Positions 43,901 through 51,922 of a DNA stretch of 64,000 bases are shown here, piece after piece (the stretch's first letter is position 1; every line of letters begins with the position of its first letter). The stretch lies in contig NZ_CP063785.1 in NCBI RefSeq assembly GCF_025860405.1, positions 8,495,390 to 8,559,389 on the forward strand, read 5' to 3'. Origin of the DNA: Tolypothrix sp. PCC 7712. Its GTDB lineage: Bacteria > Cyanobacteriota > Cyanobacteriia > Cyanobacteriales > Nostocaceae. Position numbers and translations under genes: made by a program. The notes under the pieces are model-generated. The model ran no database searches, had not been told where the DNA came from, and worked only from the letters and a program-made list of their open reading frames with translations.

Positions 43901-45793
43901 TGCAAGAGTTCCAGATGCTCTATTGAGACTAACGCCTAAGATTCCACTATTTGTCAAAGATAATGAACTAGCAGTGATATTGATGACCCCTCCATTACCT
44001 ACTGCACCAGCTGATACATCACTAAAAGAACCACTAGGAAATCCATTACTATCTACCCCATCAAAAGTAACTGCATCTCTGGCTTGAATTGTGATATTTC
44101 CCGCATTACCTTGTCCACGAGTAAAGGAATTTATTTGAGCGCCGTTAGTTGCAGTCAGTGAACCAGTAGCGATGTCGATATTGCCAGCATTACCCACAGC
44201 ATCACTACTTTGAACATTGTTGTAAATATATGATGCAGCATCTAGAGAAATTGCATTTGCTGTGATGAAAATATCACCTGAATCGCCTTTACCAAAGGTA
44301 CTGGAACTTATTTCCCCACCATCTTTTATAAATAAATTTCTAGCTTCAACTTTAATATCTCCAGCACGTCCAGTTGCACCAGTACCTAAACTGCCAAAAA
44401 TTGTGCTACCTGCACCGGAAAGTGTAACTGCGTCACGCACATTAATATTTACAGTACCACCAATACCTTGCCCACCTAGTAGAGTATTAGAAGCTTCACG
44501 TACAGCAACCTGTATATTTCCACCATTTGTTATAGACAAAGAACCAGAAGTAATGCCAATATTGCCACCGTTACCGACACCTCCGGTTGCAACATTACTA
44601 AATACACCACTGGGAAATCCATTACTATCTACCCCATCAAAAGTAACTGCATCTCTGGCTTGAATGGTGATATTTCCAGCATTTCCTTCTCCACGAGTAA
44701 AGGAATTTATTTGAGCGCCATCTGTTATCTCAAGAGAGCCAGTTTTAATCGTTATATTACCTGCATTACCGACTGCTTGAGATTGTACTGAGTTAAAAAT
44801 TAGGCTATCTGTCCCTGCAAGGAGAATTTTTCCTGTAGCATCAACTGTAATATCTCCCGCTTGAGCGTTAGCATTTCCTAAACTTAACCCTATGCCAGCA
44901 AAAAACTCACTACCTGCTAAAATCTCGATATTTCGACCATGAGCAGCGATACTACCACCACCATCGCCAATAACGCCAACTACAGCTGCATTATTGAGCG
45001 ATATGTCTCCCCGTTGTACACCATCAGGAAAACTTAAACTGAAATTATCCCCATTAGTTTGAATTCCAATGCTTCCCGCTTCTTTCAAACCGCCTAACTC
45101 GATGCGTCCACCATTTGCGATCGCCCATCCTCCATCCATGCTCACATTACCGCCGACCAAAAGCAAACTTTTGCCATCGGGAACGCGCAAACCTAATACA
45201 TTCACACCTGCAGGGTCTATTCCTGCTGCTGCAACAGAATTATTTTGAATCGCTGCATTTTGATTAATTTGATTAAACAACAACGCCGAAGGATTCACAG
45301 TCAACAATGGCGGTGCTTGGGGATTAGTTGCACTAAAAATTCCCTGATTGCCAAACTGTAAAGCATTCGCAGTTGTTGCTAAAAATGAACCCCGAATATC
45401 TAAACTGGCATTATTACCAAATACAATGCCATTAGGATTAATTAAAAATAAATTTGCAATTCCATTGACACCCAAAGTCCCTAAAATATTCGATGCATTT
45501 ACACCTGTCACCCGTGTCAAAATATTTTGTACACCAGAGGGATTGCCAAAATACACTCGTTGCCCATCATTAATATTAAACTCAGTAAAACTATGAAAAA
45601 GATTGCTACCCCTTTGAGCGCCACCATTAATTAAATCTGCATTTTCACCATTAATCAGCGTGTTTGGCGTAATACTAGAAGCCTCTGCACCCAGGGTATT
45701 ATCAGGCGTGATTTGTGCCTTAGCTGGTGTGCTGACAATAACAAAAAGGGAAGGTATGAAAAATTTTTTGAAAAAATTTTGGATCTCAGGCAT
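40985..45793 (-). CDS. TpsA-type hemagglutinin/exoprotein with internal repeats
   Basis: Length 1602 residues. A signal peptide (FKKFFIPSLFVIVSTPAKA) is followed by the filamentous-hemagglutinin N-terminal (TPS) domain: SNLFHSFTEFNINDGQRVYFGNPSGVQNIL, NLFLINPNGIVFGNNASLDIRGSFLATTA. The rest is a beta-helix of repeated GNAGNITIQARDAVTF, GGNIKVEAGNIF, GGTVNINVRD units. Three successive 192-193-residue units (around residues 420-1000) are nearly identical, including a 135-bp identical DNA stretch, which points to recent duplication. The C-terminus is a non-repetitive stretch ending in VATVCPVSR. Exported by a TpsB-type outer membrane transporter that is not encoded in this window. It is a surface adhesin of unknown target. 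Confidence 0.93.
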   Translation of the reverse strand: MPEIQNFFKKFFIPSLFVIVSTPAKAQITPDNTLGAEASSITPNTLINGENADLINGGAQRGSNLFHSFTEFNINDGQRVYFGNPSGVQNILTRVTGVNASNILGTLGVNGIANLFLINPNGIVFGNNASLDIRGSFLATTANALQFGNQGIFSATNPQAPPLLTVNPSALLFNQINQNAAIQNNSVAAAGIDPAGVNVLGLRVPDGKSLLLVGGNVSMDGGWAIANGGRIELGGLKEAGSIGIQTNGDNFSLSFPDGVQRGDISLNNAAVVGVIGDGGGSIAAHGRNIEILAGSEFFAGIGLSLGNANAQAGDITVDATGKILLAGTDSLIFNSVQSQAVGNAGNITIKTGSLEITDGAQINSFTRGEGNAGNITIQARDAVTFDGVDSNGFPSGVFSNVATGGVGNGGNIGITSGSLSITNGGNIQVAVREASNTLLGGQGIGGTVNINVRDAVTLSGAGSTIFGSLGTGATGRAGDIKVEARNLFIKDGGEISSSTFGKGDSGDIFITANAISLDAASYIYNNVQSSDAVGNAGNIDIATGSLTATNGAQINSFTRGQGNAGNITIQARDAVTFDGVDSNGFPSGSFSDVSAGAVGNGGVINITASSLSLTNSGILGVSLNRASGTLAGAQGIGGTININVRDAFTISGTDSGIFGSLGAGAIGSGGNIKVEAGNIFVRDGGEISASTFGKGDSGNIYITADKTIFLDYSSYILNNVQAIDAEGNAGNIDILTGSLSVTNGAQINSFTRGQGNAGNITIQARDAVTFDGVDSNGFPSASLSNVFAGAVGNGGVINITASSLSLTNSGILGVSLNRASGTLAGAQGIGGTVNINVRDVFAISGANSGIFGSLGDGASGSAGNIKVEAGNINIKEGGEIISSTFGKGNSGNIFITGRDAISLDATSYIINNIQSIDAEGSAGNINISTGSLSLTNGSQINSFTRGRGNGGNITIQARDTVSFVGLDIDESPSGLFSNVESGAFGNGGDINIFAENVFIKDGAVISSSTFGEGDAGKISITARDTVSLSGKSFSRILNSVDSGGVGNSGGISINTGSLFASDEARILSSISGRGNSGGIFIEARNTVSLTGVGDLNLGRTNFDADGTIFSSSVNFGGVGNSGGVVIKTGTLRLDSSQINASTAGTGNSGNIIIEARDQVALVQGSDMFSEVTCACEDNGGGVGGIGNGGDIQITTGSFLLDIGANLRADTEARGNGGNIIINARDSVTFSGDLKPFWGGAYTQVEPEAVGKGGDIIINTPNLSVSGNQEINTRTQGQGDAGNILINANSIAIAGSDVFITSGASQDGRLSGTLGKGGDINISTNSLLVTDGAKLSANTEIQNAAGNININASRLTLNNRGSITSESIADANGGNIKLNVNDFLLMRRGAQISTTAGTTQAGGNGGNITINTPFIVAVPNENSDITANAFSGAGGNINIFTQNIFGIDSRLKPSLQTNDITASSELGVQGQIEIQQPEVQPTQELIQLPNEFIDASTKFSQICPTDPNPKPLAKFVVTGRGSLPPSPLELLTGTNIHIPLATLEEQTATSIDGVVPVSNNAISEIIEAQGMVKTANGEIALVTNAPQATPTSHPVATVCPVSR
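43302..44013 (-). repeat. Near-identical tandem repeat inside the TpsA gene (579-bp period)
   Basis: Sequence from 43302 recurs from 43881 at an offset of 579 bp (193 codons), with at least 130 identical bases beginning CCACCAATACCTTGGGCACC. A third, more diverged unit begins at 44457 (offset 576 bp). Such sequence identity inside a long gene is expected after recent unequal exchange or gene conversion and is also a place where assemblies can collapse or expand. Confidence 0.8.
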
Positions 45794-46286
45794 TGTGATT
45801 ACCTTAAGAGATTTATAGATGCACTATCTCATGGCATTACATATATCACTATTTCTGCCTGAACATCTGCAATAATAAATCATAAAAAATCGTGAAATCC
45901 GCTTCTGTTTTCAAGAAAGAGGCTGTGCGATCGCACTCAATTCATCAATTGTGCTAGGGTGACTCTCATATCCATTCTCTATAGAAATCCGATTTGATGT
46001 CTGAAAAAATCTCAGCTTTGGTGCTGATGTCGTACTCTCGCTGCTAAAGCATCCTACGCGAACCTCAAAAATCGAATATGAGTCCTATAAAATCACGCAA
46101 CAGATCCAAACGACTCAACCTTTTATATATCTAGCTTTCTTAATTACGAATTACAAATTACGAATTACAAATTAGTATAATTTCCATCTTGAATATTCTG
46201 AAAAAATACACCCCACAGTTTAACTGTAGAGTGTATTTTATAGCTATTATCCTTGATTAATTTCAGTAATTTTCTGGAACAATTAA
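45794..46286. other. Intergenic region between TpsA and dxs
   Basis: A GCGATCGC site lies at 45928-45935, and ATTACGAATTACAAATTACG repeats at about 46143-46178. The dxs terminator lies near its right end. No gene was found. Confidence 0.5.
46201..46240 (-). terminator. Rho-independent terminator of dxs
   Basis: Read on the minus strand, AAATACACTCTACAGT pairs with ACTGTGGGGTGTATTT, followed by a run of T residues (46201-46206). It begins 47 nt past the dxs stop. Confidence 0.75.
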
Positions 46287-48194
46287 CTAGCTAACAGTAG
46301 ATAGTTGCCGCTCAAAGAAAGCTTGCAAAACTCTTTCTGCTATTTGATGACTAGTTAAACCTAATTCAGTCTTAGATTCATCTGGTGTCGCATGATCTAC
46401 TAAGATATCTGGTACACCGATGCGCTTCACGGGAACGACAACATCGGCATCGAGTAAAGCTTCAGCTACCGCAGAACCAAAGCCACCCATGACGCAGCCT
46501 TCTTCTAAAGTCACGACGCGACCAATTTTCTTAGCTAAAGGCAAAATTAACTCAGTATCTAATGGTTTAGCGAAACGGGCATTAACTACAGTAGCTTCAA
46601 TACCATGTTCGCTGAGAATTTCCGCAGCTTGCATACTGGGGTAAACCATTGTGCCATAGCCAAGAATTAACACATCATCTCCTGTGCGGAGAATTTCGGC
46701 TTTACCGATTTCTAAAGGTTCCCAGCCTTCTTCCATCAAGGGTACGCCATGGCCGTTGCCACGGGGGAAACGCATAGCGATCGCACCTTTGGTATAGTTA
46801 ATACCTGTGACTATCATCCGTTGTAGTTCGGCTTCGTCTTTGGGTGCCATCAAGACCATGTTAGGAATACAACGCAGATAAGCAATGTCATACATACCTT
46901 GATGGGTGGGGCCATCAGCACCCACAATTCCCGCCCTGTCTAAGCAGAAAAATACGGGCAAGTTTTGAATGCAGACATCGTGAATAATCTGGTCGTAAGC
47001 ACGTTGCAAGAAAGTAGAGTAGATAGCAGCTACGGGGCGCATCCCTTCACTAGCAAGTGCAGCCGCTAAAGTAACGGCGTGCTGTTCGGCAATACCAACA
47101 TCAATATATTGATTGGGTAATTTAGCTTGGAGTTTATCTAAGCCTGTCCCTGTAGCCATCGCCGCCGTAATCCCAATAATTTTGGGGTTTTGTTCAGCGA
47201 GTTTAACTAAAGTGTGGGCGAAGACTTTAGCATAAGCAGGGGGTTTAGGCTTGCTAGAAGGAATCGCTTTACCAGTTGTGAGATTGAAAGGATTTTGAGC
47301 ATGGTAGCCAACTTGGTCTTGTTCGGCAAGTTCATAACCTTTGCCTTTGACAGTCGCCACATGCACCAAAACTGGCCCTGGGATCTGATGTGCTTGTTGG
47401 AAGGTAGCAATTAATTCTTCTAAATTATGCCCATCTACTGGCCCGATATAGGTAAAGCCGAGTTCTTCAAAAACAGCCCCAACTTTGGGAACCGCCAGTC
47501 GCTTCATCCCTTCTTTGATGCGTCCCAGTTCTGGAGATAAGGATTCGCCAACAAAGGGAATATGTTTGAATTGTTCCTCAAAATTATCCTTAATAAACTG
47601 CACAGGTGGGCTGAGGCGCATTTTATTCAGGTAGCGGGGAATTGCACCCACATTGGGCGAGATAGACATCTCGTTGTCATTGAGAACAACTAGTAGGTTA
47701 GTTTTTGGCAAGTGTCCTGCATGGTTGATGGCTTCTAAGGCCATCCCACCAGTTAAAGCACCATCACCAATTACAGCTACGGCTTTAAATTTTTCCCCCT
47801 TTAAATCACGGGCTAAAGCCATACCCAAAGCTGCGGAGATACTGGTAGAAGCATGTCCTGCACCAAAGTGATCGAACTTGCTTTCACACCGTTTGAGATA
47901 ACCAGCAATTCCCTCTTTTTGTCTTAAGGTGTGGAAATTGCTGTAACGACCTGTAATTAGTTTATGGGGATAAGCTTGGTGCCCTACATCCCAAATAACT
48001 TTATCCCGATCTAAGTCCAGTGTCTGGTAAAGCCCTAAAGTTAACTCTACAACACCCAAACCTGGCCCCAGGTGTCCCCCAGTTGCTGCTACTGTTTGTA
48101 AGTGCTTATCTCGGATTTGACGCGCAATCTGTTGTAGCTGCCGAATCGATAAACCGTGCAACTGGTTAGGATGGGTGATTTCGCTCAGATGCAT
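46287..48194 (-). CDS. dxs: 1-deoxy-D-xylulose-5-phosphate synthase
   Basis: Length 635 residues, the normal size for the family. It starts MHLSEITHPNQLHGLS, the standard cyanobacterial N-terminus. Thiamin-diphosphate motifs: VAVIGDGALTGGMALEAINHAG (GDG...N), with AATGGHLGPGLGVVELT in domain I and the glutamate of IAEQHAVTLAAALASEG plus DRAGIVGADGPTHQGMYD in domain II. It condenses pyruvate and glyceraldehyde-3-phosphate, the first and controlling step of the MEP isoprenoid route that feeds carotenoids, phytol and quinones. Cytosolic. It stands alone in the window and ends at a strong terminator. Confidence 0.98.
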   Translation of the reverse strand: MHLSEITHPNQLHGLSIRQLQQIARQIRDKHLQTVAATGGHLGPGLGVVELTLGLYQTLDLDRDKVIWDVGHQAYPHKLITGRYSNFHTLRQKEGIAGYLKRCESKFDHFGAGHASTSISAALGMALARDLKGEKFKAVAVIGDGALTGGMALEAINHAGHLPKTNLLVVLNDNEMSISPNVGAIPRYLNKMRLSPPVQFIKDNFEEQFKHIPFVGESLSPELGRIKEGMKRLAVPKVGAVFEELGFTYIGPVDGHNLEELIATFQQAHQIPGPVLVHVATVKGKGYELAEQDQVGYHAQNPFNLTTGKAIPSSKPKPPAYAKVFAHTLVKLAEQNPKIIGITAAMATGTGLDKLQAKLPNQYIDVGIAEQHAVTLAAALASEGMRPVAAIYSTFLQRAYDQIIHDVCIQNLPVFFCLDRAGIVGADGPTHQGMYDIAYLRCIPNMVLMAPKDEAELQRMIVTGINYTKGAIAMRFPRGNGHGVPLMEEGWEPLEIGKAEILRTGDDVLILGYGTMVYPSMQAAEILSEHGIEATVVNARFAKPLDTELILPLAKKIGRVVTLEEGCVMGGFGSAVAEALLDADVVVPVKRIGVPDILVDHATPDESKTELGLTSHQIAERVLQAFFERQLSTVS

Positions 48195-48854
48195 ATTATA
48201 GGGTTTTCCTCTCTAATCTCTACTTCTGAATATTCTTTGATTTTCCCACGGTAATGTTGCTTGCAGAAGCATACTTAAAATAACTTGCTGTCTCAAAAAG
48301 TCATTCGATAATTGCCCATGTTTTACTATTAATTTCCTCATTGATAAACAACCCCATCGTTCTCAACAAGAAGTTGGGGAAGGTTGGCTCTATTTAATTT
48401 AACAAAATGTAATAAAAGTTGCTGGCAGGAATGCATTCATTACAATATTTTTTTACTAGCTTTACCGTAGAATTACTTGCTTATCCTGCTGACAAACCTT
48501 TGAAATTATTGTGAAAATAAATCAACAGCCAAATCCAATAATTTGCTAAATAGTCAGTAAATTGTTCAATTTTTTCAGTTTATATGCAACATATTTATCC
48601 AAGAAATATTTATCACGATCTATTTAAGTGGCGAAGTATCTCATGATACTGATTTTTCAGAATATTAAATATTTATGTCTTGCTATATTTCAGAATATAG
48701 TTCTGAGAAATATCAGCAAGGCGAGGTTGAATATTTACTCATTGACAAAATAGGCAACAAGTGAAGCGTAGGCGAGTGGGTAAATTTTCAGGCGATCGCA
48801 AAAATTGCTTGCCTATAGTAAATAGATCTGCTATATTCATTAATCGTGTGTTAA
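48195..48854. other. Intergenic region before tRNA-Val
   Basis: Between the dxs start and the tRNA. AT-rich with a GGCGATCGC site near 48792. The dxs and tRNA promoters must be here; no box was assigned with confidence. No gene was found. Confidence 0.4.
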
Positions 48855-48928
<74 letters not shown>

Positions 48929-48931
48929 TTG

Positions 48932-49624
48932 CTATAAAATTTTGTTAGCCTGAGAGCTACTTTTGATTAACTGTTTTTGTAAAGCAACAATCACAGCTTG
49001 AGTGCGATCGCTCACTTCTAATTTCTGTAAAATCGCATGGATATGCACTCGCACTGTTCCCGGCGCAATATATAGTGCATGAGCAATTTCTTGATTAGTT
49101 TTGCCAGCAGCTAACAATGATAGAATTTCTTGTTCGCGTACAGTTAGGGGATTTGAAGGCTTTGTGAGGCTTTCTAACTCAGATGGTGATGGTTCAGCAG
49201 TCAAAGAAGAACGAATTTCTTGGGTTGCAGTTGCATCCCACCAAGAAGCACCTGCAGCGACAGAACGCAGTGCTAACACTAATTTTTCTGCCGCTATTCC
49301 TTTGAGACAGTAGCCTTGCGCGCCTGCTTCAATTAACCGGGTAATTAGCGGCTTTTGGGAATGCGAAGTAAGAACTAAGATTGGTAGTGAGGGATTTTGC
49401 TGCTTAATTTGTCTGCAAGCTTCGATTCCGCCAATTCCTGGTAAACCCACATCTAACAGCACCACATCTAGAGGCGTTTGCTTAACTAATTCGATAGCTG
49501 TTTCACCATCTTCAGCCTCAGCGACAATCTCTAACCCTGGTTCTTGTTGCAATCGCACGCGCAAACCCAAGCGGAAGAGTTCATCGTCCTCGACAAGGAG
49601 AATTTTGATTGGGGTAGAGGACAT
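48932..49624 (-). CDS. NarL/FixJ-type response regulator
   Basis: About 230 residues from MSSTPIKILLVEDDEL at 49624; the upstream frame to 49681 lies inside the kinase gene. Receiver with VEDDE, phospho-acceptor VVLLDVGLPG and the VLTSHS stretch, then a LuxR-type helix-turn-helix (LTVREQEILSLLAAGKTNQEIAHALYIAPGTVRVHIHAILQKLEVSDRTQA). It is a DNA-binding transcription factor. The histidine kinase gene ends one base before its ATG (TGA-A-ATG), so the two are translationally coupled and form a cognate pair. The stop lies 4 nt from the end of the convergent tRNA-Val. Target genes are not visible. Confidence 0.95.
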   Translation of the reverse strand: MSSTPIKILLVEDDELFRLGLRVRLQQEPGLEIVAEAEDGETAIELVKQTPLDVVLLDVGLPGIGGIEACRQIKQQNPSLPILVLTSHSQKPLITRLIEAGAQGYCLKGIAAEKLVLALRSVAAGASWWDATATQEIRSSLTAEPSPSELESLTKPSNPLTVREQEILSLLAAGKTNQEIAHALYIAPGTVRVHIHAILQKLEVSDRTQAVIVALQKQLIKSSSQANKIL

Positions 49625-49625
49625 T

Positions 49626-50753
49626 TCACACAGTAACAGATTGAAATGGGTAAACAGGCAGTTTGAAAGCAAACATTGCACCAGTGGGTACTTTGTTCTC
49701 TGCCCAAATTATACCTCCGTGAGCTTCAATAATTTGCCGAGATAGGTAAAGCCCCAATCCTGAACCTTTGGCTTGGCGATCGCTATGTCCTTGGTAAAAT
49801 CTTTCAAATAAATAAGGAAACTCTTCTGGTGCAATACCTGCACCTGTATCCAAAATTTTGACTACTTGGTAAGAGGCTTGGGGTTCTAAAACTACTTCCA
49901 CCCTTGCACCCCGCCGGGAATGATTAATTGCGTTCACTAACAGATTATTAAAAACTCTTTGGAGTTGTAGTGCATCACCTTGAACCCACAATTCACTTCG
50001 CCAATCAGAATCACCATAACTCACTGAGAGATGAACGCGGCGATTAGCAGCTAATTCGATTAAACTACTTGATGCATCCTCTGCTAAGTTGGTTAAATCT
50101 ACAGGTGCTAAGTCCAGCTTTAAGCCTTCAGTATCGTTGCGATAGATATCTAATAAAGTTTCTAAAAGTTGTAGGGAAGTTTTGTGGCTGCGCGCCATTG
50201 TTGCTAAAACTTGTTGCTGGGTTGGTAATACTGGGCCAAATTTTTCTTGTTGAAAGGCTTTGATTGTTTCAATTGCACCTAGCAATGGTGTTTTTAAATC
50301 ATGGGTAAGCGTTGAGGCGAAATCTTCTCGGAGTTTGACTAATTCCTCTTGCGATTCTAATTTGGCACGGGTGAGGGCGATCGCATCTTGAGAACGACGC
50401 AGGCGATCGCTTAAAATACCTGTGACAATCAAAGCCAAAACTGCGATCGCACGACTGGCAATTGTGGATGCTTTGATAACTCCACCCTCTGGTAACCAAA
50501 GATTTAAAATGGTTAAGCAGACAGCAATCAAGGTTGCTTGTAAGGTTGCAATCCCCCCAAACCATGAGTTTGTTAATAATATTGGCCCTGTATAAAGATA
50601 TCCAAATACATATTCAGTTGGTGTAGAAAACTCCATCAGCATGACAGCAACAAACAGGCTTGATATGACTGTCAATCTGCTAAATTGGGAGTTATTAGAT
50701 AGTAATTTCGCTGAAAATATGGAATGGGGCATGGGGCATGGGGCATGGGGCAT
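49626..50753 (-). CDS. Membrane histidine kinase, partner of the NarL-type regulator
   Basis: Up to 375 residues. The first residues (MPHAPCPMPH) come from a CATGGGG repeat, so the true start could be the ATG at 50732. Two or three membrane segments (about 27-43, 51-70, 73-110) form the input region; there is no recognisable sensor domain. HisKA: FASTLTHDLKTPLLGAI; HATPase: NNLLVNAINHS, VKILDTGAGI, GSGLGLYLSRQIIEAHGG. It is followed by the response regulator, one base away, and preceded by the Uma2 gene (10 bp). The signal is unknown. Confidence 0.92.
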   Translation of the reverse strand: MPHAPCPMPHSIFSAKLLSNNSQFSRLTVISSLFVAVMLMEFSTPTEYVFGYLYTGPILLTNSWFGGIATLQATLIAVCLTILNLWLPEGGVIKASTIASRAIAVLALIVTGILSDRLRRSQDAIALTRAKLESQEELVKLREDFASTLTHDLKTPLLGAIETIKAFQQEKFGPVLPTQQQVLATMARSHKTSLQLLETLLDIYRNDTEGLKLDLAPVDLTNLAEDASSSLIELAANRRVHLSVSYGDSDWRSELWVQGDALQLQRVFNNLLVNAINHSRRGARVEVVLEPQASYQVVKILDTGAGIAPEEFPYLFERFYQGHSDRQAKGSGLGLYLSRQIIEAHGGIIWAENKVPTGAMFAFKLPVYPFQSVTV

Positions 50754-50763
50754 TGGGAATTTG

Positions 50764-51462
50764 TCAGTTATCCTTCATTCTGAGATTTTCTACAAAACTT
50801 TGGTGTTCTGCACTTGTTAAACCTTGCTGCAAAACTTCTAAGACTCTAGCTAAATTTCCGGTTAATAATGCTGCTTTTTCTAACCATAAACCCGGAAATA
50901 TTTGGGAACAAATCACACCATCGGCATTAGGTGTCAGCTGTATATATTCTCCTTCCTGTAACTTGAACCAATCAAATTCACCGTCATAAACTCGCCAAAC
51001 TAAATATTCTTGCACTTGATTGCGTCGGTATACTTTTAACTTGTCGTGTAAATCTAAAGAAACACTACTAGCTGCAATTTCCACAATTAACTCTGGCGCA
51101 CCTTCAATATAGTCATCATCGCTAACACGCGTTTGTCCCCCGTTGGCGATTCTTAAACAGACATCTGGTTGAGGTTCGTTATCTGCATCTAGGCGTACAG
51201 TGGAATTATCAGCGAGTTTAACGCCTGGTGTAGCCACTTTGTAAAGTCCCAACCAAGTAATAATATCAGCATGGGGTTCACCATGACCTGTAACTCGTAA
51301 CGGAGATGCCATATATACAGTTCCTTCAATCAGTTCCGCTTTTTTCACTTCTGGCATAGTATGATAACGACGCTCAAATTCAGCGCGGGTAAGTTTATCA
51401 CCGTTTTCCAAAGGTGGAAGGGTTGATAGAGGAATGATAATGGCGTTAGGGCGTGTAATCAT
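50764..51462 (-). CDS. Uma2 family (DUF820) putative endonuclease
   Basis: About 232 residues from ATG at 51462, with GTGGA upstream; a GTG four codons earlier (51474) is also open. The Uma2 pattern is complete: AELIEGTVYMASPLRVTGHG, STVRLDADNEPQPDVCL (the D-x-x-P-D metal-binding core), APELIVEIAASSVSLDLHDKLKVYRRNQVQEYLVW (E-x-A-S...K-x-x-x-Y). PD-(D/E)XK-like fold, one of the large paralogue families of cyanobacteria; its biological role is not known. It lies upstream of the kinase/regulator pair on the same strand with a 10-bp gap. Confidence 0.92.
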   Translation of the reverse strand: MITRPNAIIIPLSTLPPLENGDKLTRAEFERRYHTMPEVKKAELIEGTVYMASPLRVTGHGEPHADIITWLGLYKVATPGVKLADNSTVRLDADNEPQPDVCLRIANGGQTRVSDDDYIEGAPELIVEIAASSVSLDLHDKLKVYRRNQVQEYLVWRVYDGEFDWFKLQEGEYIQLTPNADGVICSQIFPGLWLEKAALLTGNLARVLEVLQQGLTSAEHQSFVENLRMKDN

Positions 51463-51922
51463 ATTTTGATCCACAGCAATTTAACTATTAAGTATGTCGG
51501 CGAAATTAAAGATAACTGGCTAAGGCTGTCATTCTTACAAAGTTCTGATCGGAGGAAACCTCCGCTCAGACTTTGCGCTTTGTCATTGGTCATTTGTCAT
51601 TGGTAAGGATTTTAAACCTATTTACGTTTATTAACATAGTCGGGTTTATTTCCACTGACTTACTTAATTTCATTTTAAAGAGGCAAGATTTATGTCGGCA
51701 ATGCCCAGCCTACATATACTTGCTGTGAATATTTTTGTTTAGTTACTTATCTAAACGCTCTAAACGCTAGATATAGAAATAATAAACGCTCCCTAAATCA
51801 AAAATAAACTTGTTTTTATATCTTCTATATCTTGTATTTCATCAAAAGCCAATTGATGATGGAAGTAAATTAACAATTTGTATGAAAAATTACGAATTAG
51901 GCATTATCAATTGGTATAACTC
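51463..51922. other. Divergent promoter region of uma2 and kdpA
   Basis: A short hairpin CGGAGGAAACCTCCG is at 51550-51564 (the same type as 29461-29475). Otherwise AT-rich with no identifiable riboswitch; I saw no c-di-AMP riboswitch (ydaO-type) pattern. The kdpA promoter must lie in this stretch. Confidence 0.45.

Noticed and set aside
42129..44663. Several plus-strand frames inside the TpsA gene (LPTPP-rich)
   Set aside because: Antisense shadows of the glycine/asparagine-rich repeat gene on the minus strand.
51463..51922. c-di-AMP or other riboswitch before kdpA
   Set aside because: I looked for the conserved core by eye and saw none; only a short CGGAGG/CCTCCG hairpin is present.
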